Position numbers and translations under genes: made by a program
In this document: piece after piece, positions 1-5,968 of the stretch
How the letters are laid out: every line of letters starts with the position of its first letter
How positions within the stretch are numbered: position 1 is the stretch's first letter
NCBI GenBank assembly: GCA_015228695.1
Contig: JADGDA010000055.1
Coordinates: 1-11,440, forward strand
Source of the DNA: Alphaproteobacteria bacterium
GTDB lineage: Bacteria > Pseudomonadota > Alphaproteobacteria > Rhodospirillales > Rhodospirillaceae
Length of the DNA stretch: 11,440 bases
Direction: 5' to 3'
Notes under the pieces: generated by a model
What the model was told of the DNA's origin: nothing
The model's database searches: none
What the model saw: the letters and a program-made list of their open reading frames with translations, nothing else

Positions 1-40
1 CGTCCGTGAGCACGGGCAACTTGATCGCCGCGATCGTCAT
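1..40 (-). CDS. N-terminal fragment of an unidentified protein downstream of hypB
   Basis: An ATG at 38-40 (minus strand) opens a frame reading MTIAAIKLPVLTD before the window ends. A GGAGAG ribosome binding site lies about 8 bases upstream of it. It starts 42 bp after the hypB stop on the same strand, so it is probably co-transcribed with hypB. Thirteen residues are too few to name a family. They do not resemble the usual starts of HypC or HypF as I know them. A further hydrogenase-related gene is possible by context only. Confidence 0.5.
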   Translation of the reverse strand, partial: MTIAAIKLPVLTD

Positions 41-82
41 CGATTTCTCTCCGCGAGACCCTGGTTCATCCCTCCGCAGACC

Positions 83-913
83 CTACCCGGCCGCGGCCGT
101 TTCCACCCGTGGACTCCGGCGGCGTTCCGCGATCCAGCCGCACCACGCTTCCACGCCCTCTCCCGACTCCGCCGAAACCTTCAGCACCACGAGTTCCGGA
201 TTGATCTCGCGGGCGGCGGCGGCGCACTTGTCCAGGTCGAACCGGACATGGGGCATCAGGTCCGTCTTGTTGAACACCAGCACATCGGCGGCCGCGAACG
301 CCTCGGGATATTTGAACGGCCGGTCGTCCCCCTCGGTCACGGACACCACCAGAATCCTGTGGGCCTCGCCCAGGTCGAACGACGGCGGCGTGATCAGGCC
401 GCCGACGTTCTCGATGAACAGAACCCCCCCGTCGCGGACATCCAGACGTTCCAGGGCATGGCCGACCATGTCGGCATCGAGATGACTGCCCCGGCCGGTA
501 TTGATCTGCACCGCCGCCACCCCGGAGCCGCGAAACCGCGCCGCATCCACGGTCGCCTGGGGGTCGCCCGCGATGACCGTCAGGAGGGAGCGGTCCCCAA
601 GCGCCTCCAGGGTCCGGAGCAGGAGAGCCGTCTTGCCGGCCCCCGGAGCGGACATCAGACTCAGCGCGAGGACGCCGTGGGACGAGAACCAAGCGCGGTT
701 ACGCTCCGCGTGTTCCGTGTTCCGGTCGAGAACATCCTGATCGAACCGGGCCAGCCGCGCCTGATCCAGGCCGACGACGCTGGCTCCGGCAAGGCCGAGG
801 CCGAAATGCAGGTCCGCGCTGTGTCCCCCGAAATCGTGTCCCCCGAGATCCGGGTTTCCACGCCCGGACCCGCCGCCGGCGGACGTCCCGGCGCATGCGC
901 AAGCCGCGTCCAT
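83..913 (-). CDS. hypB: Hydrogenase nickel incorporation GTPase HypB, divergent metal sites
   Basis: HypB is a SIMIBI-class GTPase that works with HypA to deliver nickel to the large subunit of [NiFe] hydrogenase. The 276-residue product has a P-loop APGAGKT (89-95), a switch-like GDPQ segment (117-120), the HypB signature FIENVG (167-171), SVTEGDDRPFKYP (191-203) and a G4 motif NKTD (215-218). The N-terminus MDAACACAG keeps only two cysteines of the CxxCGC nickel motif, followed by a short Gly/His-containing stretch. In the G domain, the GCHLDA of E. coli HypB is GSHLDA here (S143), and the cysteine of NLVCPASFD is a threonine (T175), so only H144 of that metal site remains. A longer GTG start at 934 is possible, but the ATG at 913 is better placed behind GGGAAAGGG. 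The gene lies 166 bp after argB and probably has its own promoter. Family assignment is firm; nickel handling by this copy is uncertain. Confidence 0.92.
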   Translation of the reverse strand: MDAACACAGTSAGGGSGRGNPDLGGHDFGGHSADLHFGLGLAGASVVGLDQARLARFDQDVLDRNTEHAERNRAWFSSHGVLALSLMSAPGAGKTALLLRTLEALGDRSLLTVIAGDPQATVDAARFRGSGVAAVQINTGRGSHLDADMVGHALERLDVRDGGVLFIENVGGLITPPSFDLGEAHRILVVSVTEGDDRPFKYPEAFAAADVLVFNKTDLMPHVRFDLDKCAAAAREINPELVVLKVSAESGEGVEAWCGWIAERRRSPRVETAAAG

Positions 914-952
914 CAGCCACCCTTTCCCCGACACACCCGTCCCCGCCCGGCA

Positions 953-972
953 CGTTCCGACAGCGCGGAACG
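953..972. repeat. Inverted repeat in the hypB leader
   Basis: CGTTCCG (953-959) and CGGAACG (966-972) are perfect 7-bp inverted arms around a 6-base centre. The repeat lies 40-59 bp upstream of the chosen hypB start, in the gap between argB and hypB. No T-run follows on the minus strand, so it is a poor intrinsic terminator. An operator or a leader hairpin for hypB is possible. A -10-like CATAAT reads on the minus strand further upstream (about 1000), but no convincing -35 accompanies it. Confidence 0.4.
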
Positions 973-1079
973 GCCCATTTCAGGGGCGCGGGGATTATGG
1001 CACAAGCCCTGTTTCAAGTCGCCCATTTTGCCGTCGTTCGCGCAAGATTTCCGATATCGTCGGGATTTCCGAACGCGCC

Positions 1080-2000
1080 CTATTCCGCCCGGATCAAGGT
1101 TCCCACCCCGTGGGGGGTGAAGATTTCCAGAAGGATCGCGTGCTGGACCCGCCCGTCCAGGATCACCGCCGCCTCGACCCCGCGCGCGACGGCGTCGAGA
1201 CAGGTTTCCACCTTGGGAATCATGCCGCCCTTGATGGTGCCGTCGGCAATCAGCGATTCGGCCTGGGCGGCGGTCATCTCGGTGATGAGCCGTCCCTCCT
1301 TGTCCAGAACTCCGGGAACGTCGGTCAGCATCAGAAGCCGGGTGGCCGACACCGCCGCCGCCACGGCTCCGGCGGCCGTGTCGGCGTTGATGTTGTAGGT
1401 CTCGCCCGCTTCGCCGACGCCGATGGGCGCGATCACCGGGATGATGTCGGCCTCGGTGAAGGCCTCGACGATGTGCGGGGTAATGGACGAGGGCTCGCCG
1501 ACGAACCCGAGGTCCACGGCGGTTTCCTCGTTCGTCACCGGGTCGCGGGTGGTCCGGTGGACCTTGGTCGCCTGCATCAGGTGCCCGTCCTTGCCCGACA
1601 GACCGACCGCGAATCCCCCCGCCTGGTTGATGGCGGCGACGATCTGCTTGTTGATCGAGCCCGACAGCACCATTTCGACCACTTCCATGGTCTCCCCGTC
1701 GGTGACGCGCAGGCCGTCCACGAATCGGCTCGGGATATCGAGGCGTTTCAGCATGGCGGCGATCTGCGGCCCGCCGCCGTGGACCACCACCGGGCTGATC
1801 CCCACCTGCCGCAGAAGCACGATGTCGCGGGCGAATTGCGCCTGCTCCTCGCCCATGGCGTGGCCGCCGTACTTGACCACGACGGTGGAGCCCGCGAATT
1901 CGCGCATGTAGGGAAGCGCCTCGGACAGCGTTTTCGCCTTGGCGAGCCAGGCTTCCCGCTCGGCCGGAGAGACGTCCTTGGTGTTGCGGGTCAGGGGCAT
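1080..2000 (-). CDS. argB: Acetylglutamate kinase
   Basis: This enzyme phosphorylates N-acetyl-L-glutamate with ATP, the second step of arginine biosynthesis in the cytoplasm. The 306-residue product has the amino-acid-kinase motifs VVKYGGHAM (41-49, with catalytic-type K43), VHGGGPQI (73-80), the substrate-binding DGLRVTD (95-101), GLSGKDG (133-139), YNINAD (202-207), LTDVPGV (225-231) and KGGMIPK (257-263). An extra N-terminal helix-forming stretch of about 30 residues before the kinase core is the kind seen in hexameric, arginine-inhibited members, so feedback inhibition is likely (inference). The ATG at 2000 is preceded by AAAGGAGA, which overlaps the TAA of engB 13 bp upstream, suggesting coupled translation. 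It is the last gene of the tightly packed rpmH string. Confidence 0.97.
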   Translation of the reverse strand: MPLTRNTKDVSPAEREAWLAKAKTLSEALPYMREFAGSTVVVKYGGHAMGEEQAQFARDIVLLRQVGISPVVVHGGGPQIAAMLKRLDIPSRFVDGLRVTDGETMEVVEMVLSGSINKQIVAAINQAGGFAVGLSGKDGHLMQATKVHRTTRDPVTNEETAVDLGFVGEPSSITPHIVEAFTEADIIPVIAPIGVGEAGETYNINADTAAGAVAAAVSATRLLMLTDVPGVLDKEGRLITEMTAAQAESLIADGTIKGGMIPKVETCLDAVARGVEAAVILDGRVQHAILLEIFTPHGVGTLIRAE

Positions 2001-2013
2001 GAAACGGTCTCCT

Positions 2014-2709
2014 TTACGAAGCGGGCGGGGCGGCGATTTCGGCCAGAGCGGCCCGCAGTTCGGCGATGCCGGTTCCCTTCTCCGCGCTGGTGAGCAGAAC
2101 CTCGGGATAGGCGGCGGTGTGGGCCGCCACTTCGGCCGCGACGGCGGCGCGGCACCGGAGCGCCTGCGCGGGAGTGATCTTGTCCACCTTGGTCAGGACC
2201 AGTTGATAATTCACCGCCGCCACGTCCAGCATCTTCATGACGTCCCGGTCGTTGTCCTTCAACCCGTGGCGGCTGTCCACCAGAACCAGCGCCCGGCGCA
2301 GAACCGGGCGTCCGCGCAGGTAGTCGTTGATCAGCCCGTGCCACTGCCGCACCACATCCTTGGGCGCCTTGGCGAATCCGTACCCCGGCAGATCCACCAG
2401 CATCAGCCGCCCGGCGAGGCGGAAGAAGATGAGCTGCTGGGTCCGTCCCGGCGTGTTGGACGCCCGGGCCAGGGTGCCGCGACCGGTCAGGGCGTTGACC
2501 AGACTGGACTTCCCGACGTTGGAGCGCCCGGCGAACGCGATTTCCGGCATGTCCCCGTCCGGCAACTGGGTGACGGACGCGGCGGCCAGGACGAAGGCGC
2601 ACTCCCCCGCGAACAGCCGGCGGCCGGCATCGAGATCGGGGGTCCCGTCCCGCGCCCCGGCCGTGTCCCCGATCAGGATGGCACGCCCATGCGCTTCATG
2701 ATCGTCCAT
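2014..2709 (-). CDS. engB: Ribosome biogenesis GTPase EngB (YsxC/YihA)
   Basis: EngB is an essential-type TRAFAC GTPase involved in assembly of the large ribosomal subunit. The 231-residue reading shows all G motifs in order: G1 GRSNVGKS (61-68), G2 region TPGRTQ (86-91), G3 DLPGYG (106-111), G4 TKVD (173-176) and G5 SAEKG (208-212). The family is usually about 200-220 residues. The ATG at 2709 is the only in-frame ATG that gives a complete N-terminus before LDAGRRLFAGEC. It lies 37 bp inside the end of yidC and has no clear Shine-Dalgarno sequence, so translation probably depends on ribosomes finishing yidC. The exact start is the least certain point. Confidence 0.93.
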   Translation of the reverse strand: MDDHEAHGRAILIGDTAGARDGTPDLDAGRRLFAGECAFVLAAASVTQLPDGDMPEIAFAGRSNVGKSSLVNALTGRGTLARASNTPGRTQQLIFFRLAGRLMLVDLPGYGFAKAPKDVVRQWHGLINDYLRGRPVLRRALVLVDSRHGLKDNDRDVMKMLDVAAVNYQLVLTKVDKITPAQALRCRAAVAAEVAAHTAAYPEVLLTSAEKGTGIAELRAALAEIAAPPAS

Positions 2710-4400
2710 TGCTGGGCGATCGAGAGAACGTTGTTCCAGGCCCAATAGATCACCAGACCGGCGGCGAACTGCGACAGCATCACCGTGAAGACCAGCGGCA
2801 GGAACATGAACATCTTCGCCCGGATGGGATCGGCGGGCTGGGGACTGAGCTTCTGCTGAAGGTACATGGTGGCGCCCATGATCAACGGCCAGACGCCGAT
2901 CATCAGCATATCGGGCGGGGTCCACGGAATGAGCCCGAACAGATTGAACAGGGAGGTCGGATCGGGGGCCGACAGATCGTGAATCCAGCCGAAGAACGGC
3001 GCGTGGCGCATCTCGATGCTGATGAACAGCACCTTGTAGAGGGAGAAGAACACGGGAATCTGCACCAGAATCGGCAGACACCCCGAGGCCGGGTTGACCT
3101 TTTCACGCTTGTAGAGCGCCATCAGTTCCTGATTCAGCCGCACCTTGTCGTCGGCGAAGCGCCCCTGAAGCTTCTTCACCTCGGGTTGGAGCTTCTTCAT
3201 CATGCTCATCGCCACGTAGGATTTATTGGCGAGCGGGTAGAACAGGCCCTTGATGACCACGGTGAACAGCAGGATCGCGACGCCGAAATTGCCGACCAGC
3301 CCGTGCAGGAAACGCAGGGCATAGAAGAACGGCTTGGTCAGAAAGTAGTACCAGCCGAAGTCGATGGCCAGATCGAAGCGGTCGATGCCCAGCTTCTCGC
3401 TGTAATGGTCAAGGGTTTCCGCTTCCTTGGCCCCCGTGAACAGGTACTCGGAGTGGACGATGGCGGTCCCCGGAGCCGCGGTCATCGCCTCGTCCAGGTG
3501 ATCCACCTGATAGAGATCGGTGCTGTTGAACGGCTGGTGGAAGAAACGCACCGAGGTCTTGGTTTTCGGGTCCGGCGCCAGCGCCACCAGCCAGTACTTG
3601 TCGGTGAACCCGGCCCAGCCGCCCGTGGACTCGCCCTTGAAAGCGCCCTCGGGCTCGGACAAATCGCTGTAGTTCTTTTCCTTCAACGTGCCGTCGAGCA
3701 CCCCCAGGGGGCCTTCGTGCATGATGTACATGCCCATGGTCTTGGGCGTGCCGACGCGGGTGATCAGGCCGTAGGGCCGCAGGGTGACCGGCGCCGGACC
3801 GTTGTTTTCCACCTGCTGGGTCACCGTGAACATATACTTGTCGTCCACCGCGAACGTCCGCGAAAAACGGATTCCGGCCTTGTTGGTCCAACTCAGGGTG
3901 ACGGGATGGGCGGGGGTGAGTTCGGCGCGGTCGGCGGTCCACCGGGTCGCGGGGCCGGGCATGTCGATGGTCTGTCCGGCCGAGGCCACCCAGCCGAATT
4001 CGGCGAAATAGGGAGCCGGGCTCCCCAATGGGGACAACAGCGTGATCTCCGGGCTTTTCGGATCGATCGCCTCCCGGTACTTGACCAGGGTCAGGGCGTC
4101 CACCCGCGCGCCGACCAGGGAAATCGAGCCGTGCAGGCTGGGAGTCTCGATGCGGATCCGCGTTCCCGGATCGGTCCCCGCATCGGCCTGGCCGACGCTC
4201 GGAGGAGCGCTTCCCGGAGCGGACAGGGGAGCCGTCTGCGGGGGAGCAGGGACGCCGGGGGCGGGGGTCGGCGCGGCCTGCTGCTGCTCCACCGTCTGGG
4301 TTTCCACCGGAGGCTTCGGTTTCTTGCCGAGAACCTGGAATACCATCAGGATCGCCAGGGAAAGAGCAATGGCCAGGATCAGATTGCGCTGTTCAGACAT
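2673..4400 (-). CDS. yidC: Membrane protein insertase YidC
   Basis: YidC inserts proteins into the inner membrane, alone or with SecYEG. The 575-residue product begins with a transmembrane segment (about 6-24), followed by a Pro/Ala/Gln-rich linker (about 28-75) and a large periplasmic domain (about 80-345). The conserved membrane core comes last. It contains VVIKGLFYPLANKSY with K384 at the place of the positively charged groove residue (Arg in E. coli), the cytoplasmic coiled hairpin rich in Lys/Gln, VNPASGCLPILVQIPVFFSLY, and WIHDLSAPDP. The length fits proteobacterial YidC with the P1 domain. The ATG at 4400 has only a weak ribosome binding site. A small inverted repeat, GAACC-AGAG-GGTTC (4418-4431), sits in the 33-bp gap after yidD. 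Confidence 0.97.
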   Translation of the reverse strand: MSEQRNLILAIALSLAILMVFQVLGKKPKPPVETQTVEQQQAAPTPAPGVPAPPQTAPLSAPGSAPPSVGQADAGTDPGTRIRIETPSLHGSISLVGARVDALTLVKYREAIDPKSPEITLLSPLGSPAPYFAEFGWVASAGQTIDMPGPATRWTADRAELTPAHPVTLSWTNKAGIRFSRTFAVDDKYMFTVTQQVENNGPAPVTLRPYGLITRVGTPKTMGMYIMHEGPLGVLDGTLKEKNYSDLSEPEGAFKGESTGGWAGFTDKYWLVALAPDPKTKTSVRFFHQPFNSTDLYQVDHLDEAMTAAPGTAIVHSEYLFTGAKEAETLDHYSEKLGIDRFDLAIDFGWYYFLTKPFFYALRFLHGLVGNFGVAILLFTVVIKGLFYPLANKSYVAMSMMKKLQPEVKKLQGRFADDKVRLNQELMALYKREKVNPASGCLPILVQIPVFFSLYKVLFISIEMRHAPFFGWIHDLSAPDPTSLFNLFGLIPWTPPDMLMIGVWPLIMGATMYLQQKLSPQPADPIRAKMFMFLPLVFTVMLSQFAAGLVIYWAWNNVLSIAQQWTIMKRMGVPS

Positions 4401-4433
4401 GCTTTGGCATCCGCTGCGAACCAGAGGGTTCCA

Positions 4434-4691
4434 TTAAGGGTCATCGGGCGGCCCGGCCCGGCCGTCCAGCCGTTCGGGAACCGGATCATAGCCCTGGCCG
4501 CCCCAGGGGTGGCACCGTCCGATGCGCCGCGCCGCCAGCCACCCGCCGCGCAACGCCCCGAACCTCTCGATCGCCTCCATGGCGTAGGCCGAACAGCTCG
4601 GGTTGTACCGGCACGTCGGCGGCAGGATCGGCGACGCCACGAGCTGATAGCCGCGCACCAGCCCACGCAGCAGAACGCTTGCCAGACTCAC
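4434..4691 (-). CDS. yidD: Membrane protein insertion efficiency factor YidD
   Basis: YidD is a small inner-face membrane-associated protein that assists YidC-dependent insertion. The 85-residue product has the family pattern: an amphipathic N-terminal helix, GYQLVASPILPPTCRYNPSCSAYAMEAI (cysteines at about 27 and 33), GGWLAARRIGRCHPWGGQGYDPVP, then a loose tail. E. coli YidD is the same length. The start is GTG at 4691 and shares the GTGA with the rnpA stop, so the two are translationally coupled. It lies between rnpA and yidC, as in most bacteria. Confidence 0.95.
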   Translation of the reverse strand: MSLASVLLRGLVRGYQLVASPILPPTCRYNPSCSAYAMEAIERFGALRGGWLAARRIGRCHPWGGQGYDPVPERLDGRAGPPDDP

Positions 4692-5131
4692 CGGGCCCGT
4701 TCCCCCCGGCCCCGCTCGCCATCCCCACCGGCTTCATTCCCGTGGGAGCACAGCGCCCCAAGGCGCCCATGAGGACACAGCGCCCCAAGGCGGCGCAAGG
4801 CCCCGCGCAAATCGCCCACCAACTCGCGGAACGGACGGTCCAGGGTTTCGCTCCGCCCGATCAGCACCAGATCAAACCCGGAGCACGCCTCGGCGGGCAG
4901 AACCTCGGCGGCGGCGGCGCGCAGGCGGCGGCGGGCCCTGTTGCGTTTGACCGCGTTGCCGACCTTGCGCGTCACGGTGAATCCCACCTTCACGACGCCC
5001 TCCCCCTGGGCCTCTCCGGCAACGGAAGGAACGGCCTGAAGCACGAGTCCGGGAGCCGCCCACTTGCGCCGGAAGCCGGCGACCCTCAGAAACTCCGCAC
5101 GCTGCCTGAGCCGCTGAAGCACCACTGTCAT
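4688..5131 (-). CDS. rnpA: Ribonuclease P protein component
   Basis: This is the protein subunit of RNase P, which with the catalytic RNA trims the 5' leaders of pre-tRNAs. The 147-residue product shows the family core: LRQRAEFLRV (8-17), then FTVTRKVGNAVKRNRARRRLR (51-71) holding the RNR motif, then SGFDLVLIGR (84-93). The family is usually about 110-130 residues. This one carries an extra C-terminal tail that includes a 9-residue duplication (RLGALCPHG/RLGALCSHG, about 114-131) and ends in a Gly/Arg/Glu-rich stretch. The ATG at 5131 follows rpmH by 19 bp. The gene ends inside the GTGA start of yidD. Confidence 0.95.
   Translation of the reverse strand: MTVVLQRLRQRAEFLRVAGFRRKWAAPGLVLQAVPSVAGEAQGEGVVKVGFTVTRKVGNAVKRNRARRRLRAAAAEVLPAEACSGFDLVLIGRSETLDRPFRELVGDLRGALRRLGALCPHGRLGALCSHGNEAGGDGERGRGERAR
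4749..4792. repeat. 27-bp in-frame tandem duplication in the 3' end of rnpA
   Basis: CACAGCGCCCCAAGGCG occurs at 4749-4765 and again at 4776-4792, a spacing of exactly 27 bp. Because 27 is a multiple of three, rnpA stays in frame and gains a nine-residue repeat in its C-terminal tail. The near-identity of the copies suggests a recent slippage or duplication event. Confidence 0.8.
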
Positions 5132-5150
5132 CCGGGGCCAGCCCCTCGGG

Positions 5151-5285
5151 TCAGGCGCTCAGGCGCTTGCGGCCCTTGGCGCGGCGATTCGAGAGAACCC
5201 GACGACCGCCGACAGTGGCCGTCCGGGCACGGAAGCCGTGCCGTCGGGCGCGGACGAGCTTGCTGGGCTGATAGGTGCGCTTCAC
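5151..5285 (-). CDS. rpmH: 50S ribosomal protein L34
   Basis: L34 is a very small, highly basic protein of the large ribosomal subunit. Translation from GTG at 5285 gives 44 residues starting MKRTYQPSKLVRARRHGFRA and ending in NRRAKGRKRLSA. This is full length and matches the family throughout, including the conserved KRT-QPS and HGFR segments. GGAG stands 7 bases before the GTG. It is the first gene of the rnpA-yidD-yidC string and is preceded by a well-formed promoter. Confidence 0.97.
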   Translation of the reverse strand: MKRTYQPSKLVRARRHGFRARTATVGGRRVLSNRRAKGRKRLSA

Positions 5286-5325
5286 GTGTCAACTCCGTGG
5301 AAAACGATTTCGACGACTGGCGGGC

Positions 5326-5354
5326 TGTATAAGGTCTCGGGAGCGCGAAGTCAA
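5326..5354 (-). promoter_or_regulatory. Sigma70-type promoter of rpmH (P1)
   Basis: On the minus strand TTGACT (5349-5354) and TATACA (5326-5331) are separated by exactly 17 bp. The predicted start of transcription near 5319 gives a leader of about 34 bases before the rpmH GTG. This probably drives the whole rpmH-rnpA-yidD-yidC-engB-argB string. Confidence 0.7.
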
Positions 5355-5378
5355 TGCGCGGGGTTTCTTCCCAGCGGT

Positions 5379-5407
5379 TCTATAACCACGGCCGCGCGTT
5401 GTGAAAA
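5379..5407 (-). promoter_or_regulatory. Possible second rpmH promoter (P2)
   Basis: TTTTCA (5402-5407) and TATAGA (5379-5384) on the minus strand are 17 bp apart, each matching four of six consensus bases. The site lies about 50 bp upstream of P1. A short near-palindrome, AGTGGGCCACT (5410-5420), sits just upstream of it. This is a weaker candidate than P1. Confidence 0.3.
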
Positions 5408-5444
5408 CCAGTGGGCCACTTGCCCCTGTCACCGGATAGGACGC

Positions 5445-5471
5445 GGGGCGACAGCCCCGAAATATCGCCCC
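5445..5471. repeat. Inverted repeat between tRNA-Phe and rpmH
   Basis: GGGGCGA (5445-5451) and TCGCCCC (5465-5471) form a perfect 7-bp stem with a 13-base loop. GGGGC/GCCCC inside it can pair alternatively over a 4-base loop. No T-run follows on either strand. It lies downstream of the tRNA and upstream of the rpmH promoters, so it may stall or end tRNA transcription, or act in cis on rpmH. The rest of 5286-5540 shows no coding sequence. Confidence 0.4.
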
Positions 5472-5540
5472 GGACGGTCATAACGGGAACTGCCGACTGC
5501 CGCGATCTCTATCGCTTTTGACGAACTGACGCCATCCCAA

Positions 5541-5635
5541 CCGTTCAGGCGGAGGCCCAACCGTTCAGGCGGAGGCCCAACCGTTCAGGCGGAGGCCCAA
5601 TCTTTCAAGCGGAGGCCCAATCTTTCAAGCGGAAG
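5541..5635. repeat. Tandem array of a 20-bp unit beside tRNA-Phe
   Basis: The unit CCGTTCAGGCGGAGGCCCAA is repeated without spacers. Copies 1-3 (5541-5600) are identical. Copy 4 (5601-5620) differs in its first half (TCTTTCAAGC). Copy 5 (5621-5635) shares that variant half and is cut short after 15 bases. The array ends one base before the encoded CCA end of the tRNA, so it lies in the region transcribed just after the tRNA. Two sub-types in a block order suggest stepwise slippage. Confidence 0.95.
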
Positions 5636-5636
5636 A

Positions 5637-5712
5637 TGGTGCCCAGGGACGGAATTGAACCGCCGACACGGGGATTTTCAGTCCCCTGCTCTACCAACTG
5701 AGCTACCTGGGC
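5637..5712 (-). tRNA. tRNA-Phe (GAA)
   Basis: The 76-base gene folds as a full cloverleaf on the minus strand. The acceptor stem is GCCCAGG/CCTGGGC, the D arm GCTC/GAGC with AGTTGGTA, and the anticodon arm GGGGA-CTGAAAA-TCCCC with anticodon GAA. The T arm is GGCGG-TTCAATT-CCGTC, and ACCA is encoded at the 3' end. The anticodon reads UUC/UUU codons. Its own promoter lies just upstream, and a 20-bp tandem array follows it directly. Confidence 0.97.
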
Positions 5713-5738
5713 AACGCGGGCATCCGCCTTCGCCGGGG

Positions 5739-5767
5739 TTTATACAAAATATGTTTCCCTCCGTCCA
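5739..5767 (-). promoter_or_regulatory. Promoter of tRNA-Phe
   Basis: On the minus strand TGGACG (5762-5767) and TATAAA (5739-5744) are 17 bp apart. Transcription would start about 20 bases before the mature tRNA 5' end at 5712, a usual leader length. The surrounding AT-rich patch stands out against GC-rich sequence. Confidence 0.6.
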
Positions 5768-5895
5768 GCCCCCGTGACACGGCGATCGCTCGAACGGTTA
5801 ACTGGGCAGCAGAGATAGAATCCGATTTCTCTCCGGCTGGGAATCCCCATTCGTTCCAAAATGAGAATTGCTGTTCGGGGGGCGCCGACTCTGCG

Positions 5896-5927
5896 TTGAC
5901 GGACTGCGGACGATTACGCATTGTATC
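5896..5927 (+). promoter_or_regulatory. Possible acs promoter
   Basis: TTGACG (5896-5901) matches a -35 element well, but the best -10-like sequences downstream (within 5919-5927) are poor or oddly spaced. The position, 40-70 bp before the acs ATG, is suitable. A regulator-dependent promoter would fit a weak -10. No sigma54-type GG-N10-GC element was convincing here. Confidence 0.25.
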
Positions 5928-5968
5928 GGGCGGGTCCGCCCCATGACGGGGCCACGGAGGAGAAGAAA

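Noticed and set aside
914..934. GTG start of hypB at 934
   Set aside because: The GGGAAAGGG ribosome binding site lies within those extra codons and serves the ATG at 913, which also places the cysteine motif at the very N-terminus as in HypB.
1021..1079. Intrinsic terminator after argB
   Set aside because: The arms CGTTCG/CGAACG are only 6 bp with a loop of about 28 bases and no T-run, too weak to call.
2709..4772. Long plus-strand open frame of 687 codons across yidC and yidD
   Set aside because: It is antisense to well-recognised genes, its translation is Arg/Gly/His/Gln-rich with no domain, and it follows from low stop frequency in GC-rich DNA.
5502..5519. Hairpin GCGAT-CTCT-ATCGC followed by TTTT on the plus strand
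   Set aside because: It resembles a terminator only on the plus strand, where no gene ends. The stem is just 5 bp, and on the minus strand (tRNA direction) no T-run follows.
5286..5540. Replication origin next to rpmH-rnpA
   Set aside because: I found no convincing DnaA box (TTATNCACA) cluster and no dnaA or dnaN. In Alphaproteobacteria the origin is usually elsewhere.
5541..5635. CRISPR-like array
   Set aside because: The 20-bp units abut with no spacers and no cas genes are present, so it is an ordinary tandem repeat.
5921..5968. Longer acs start at TTG 5921
   Set aside because: The ATG at 5969 has a strong GGAGGAG at correct spacing and gives the usual Acs length. The extra 16 residues do not look like an Acs N-terminus.
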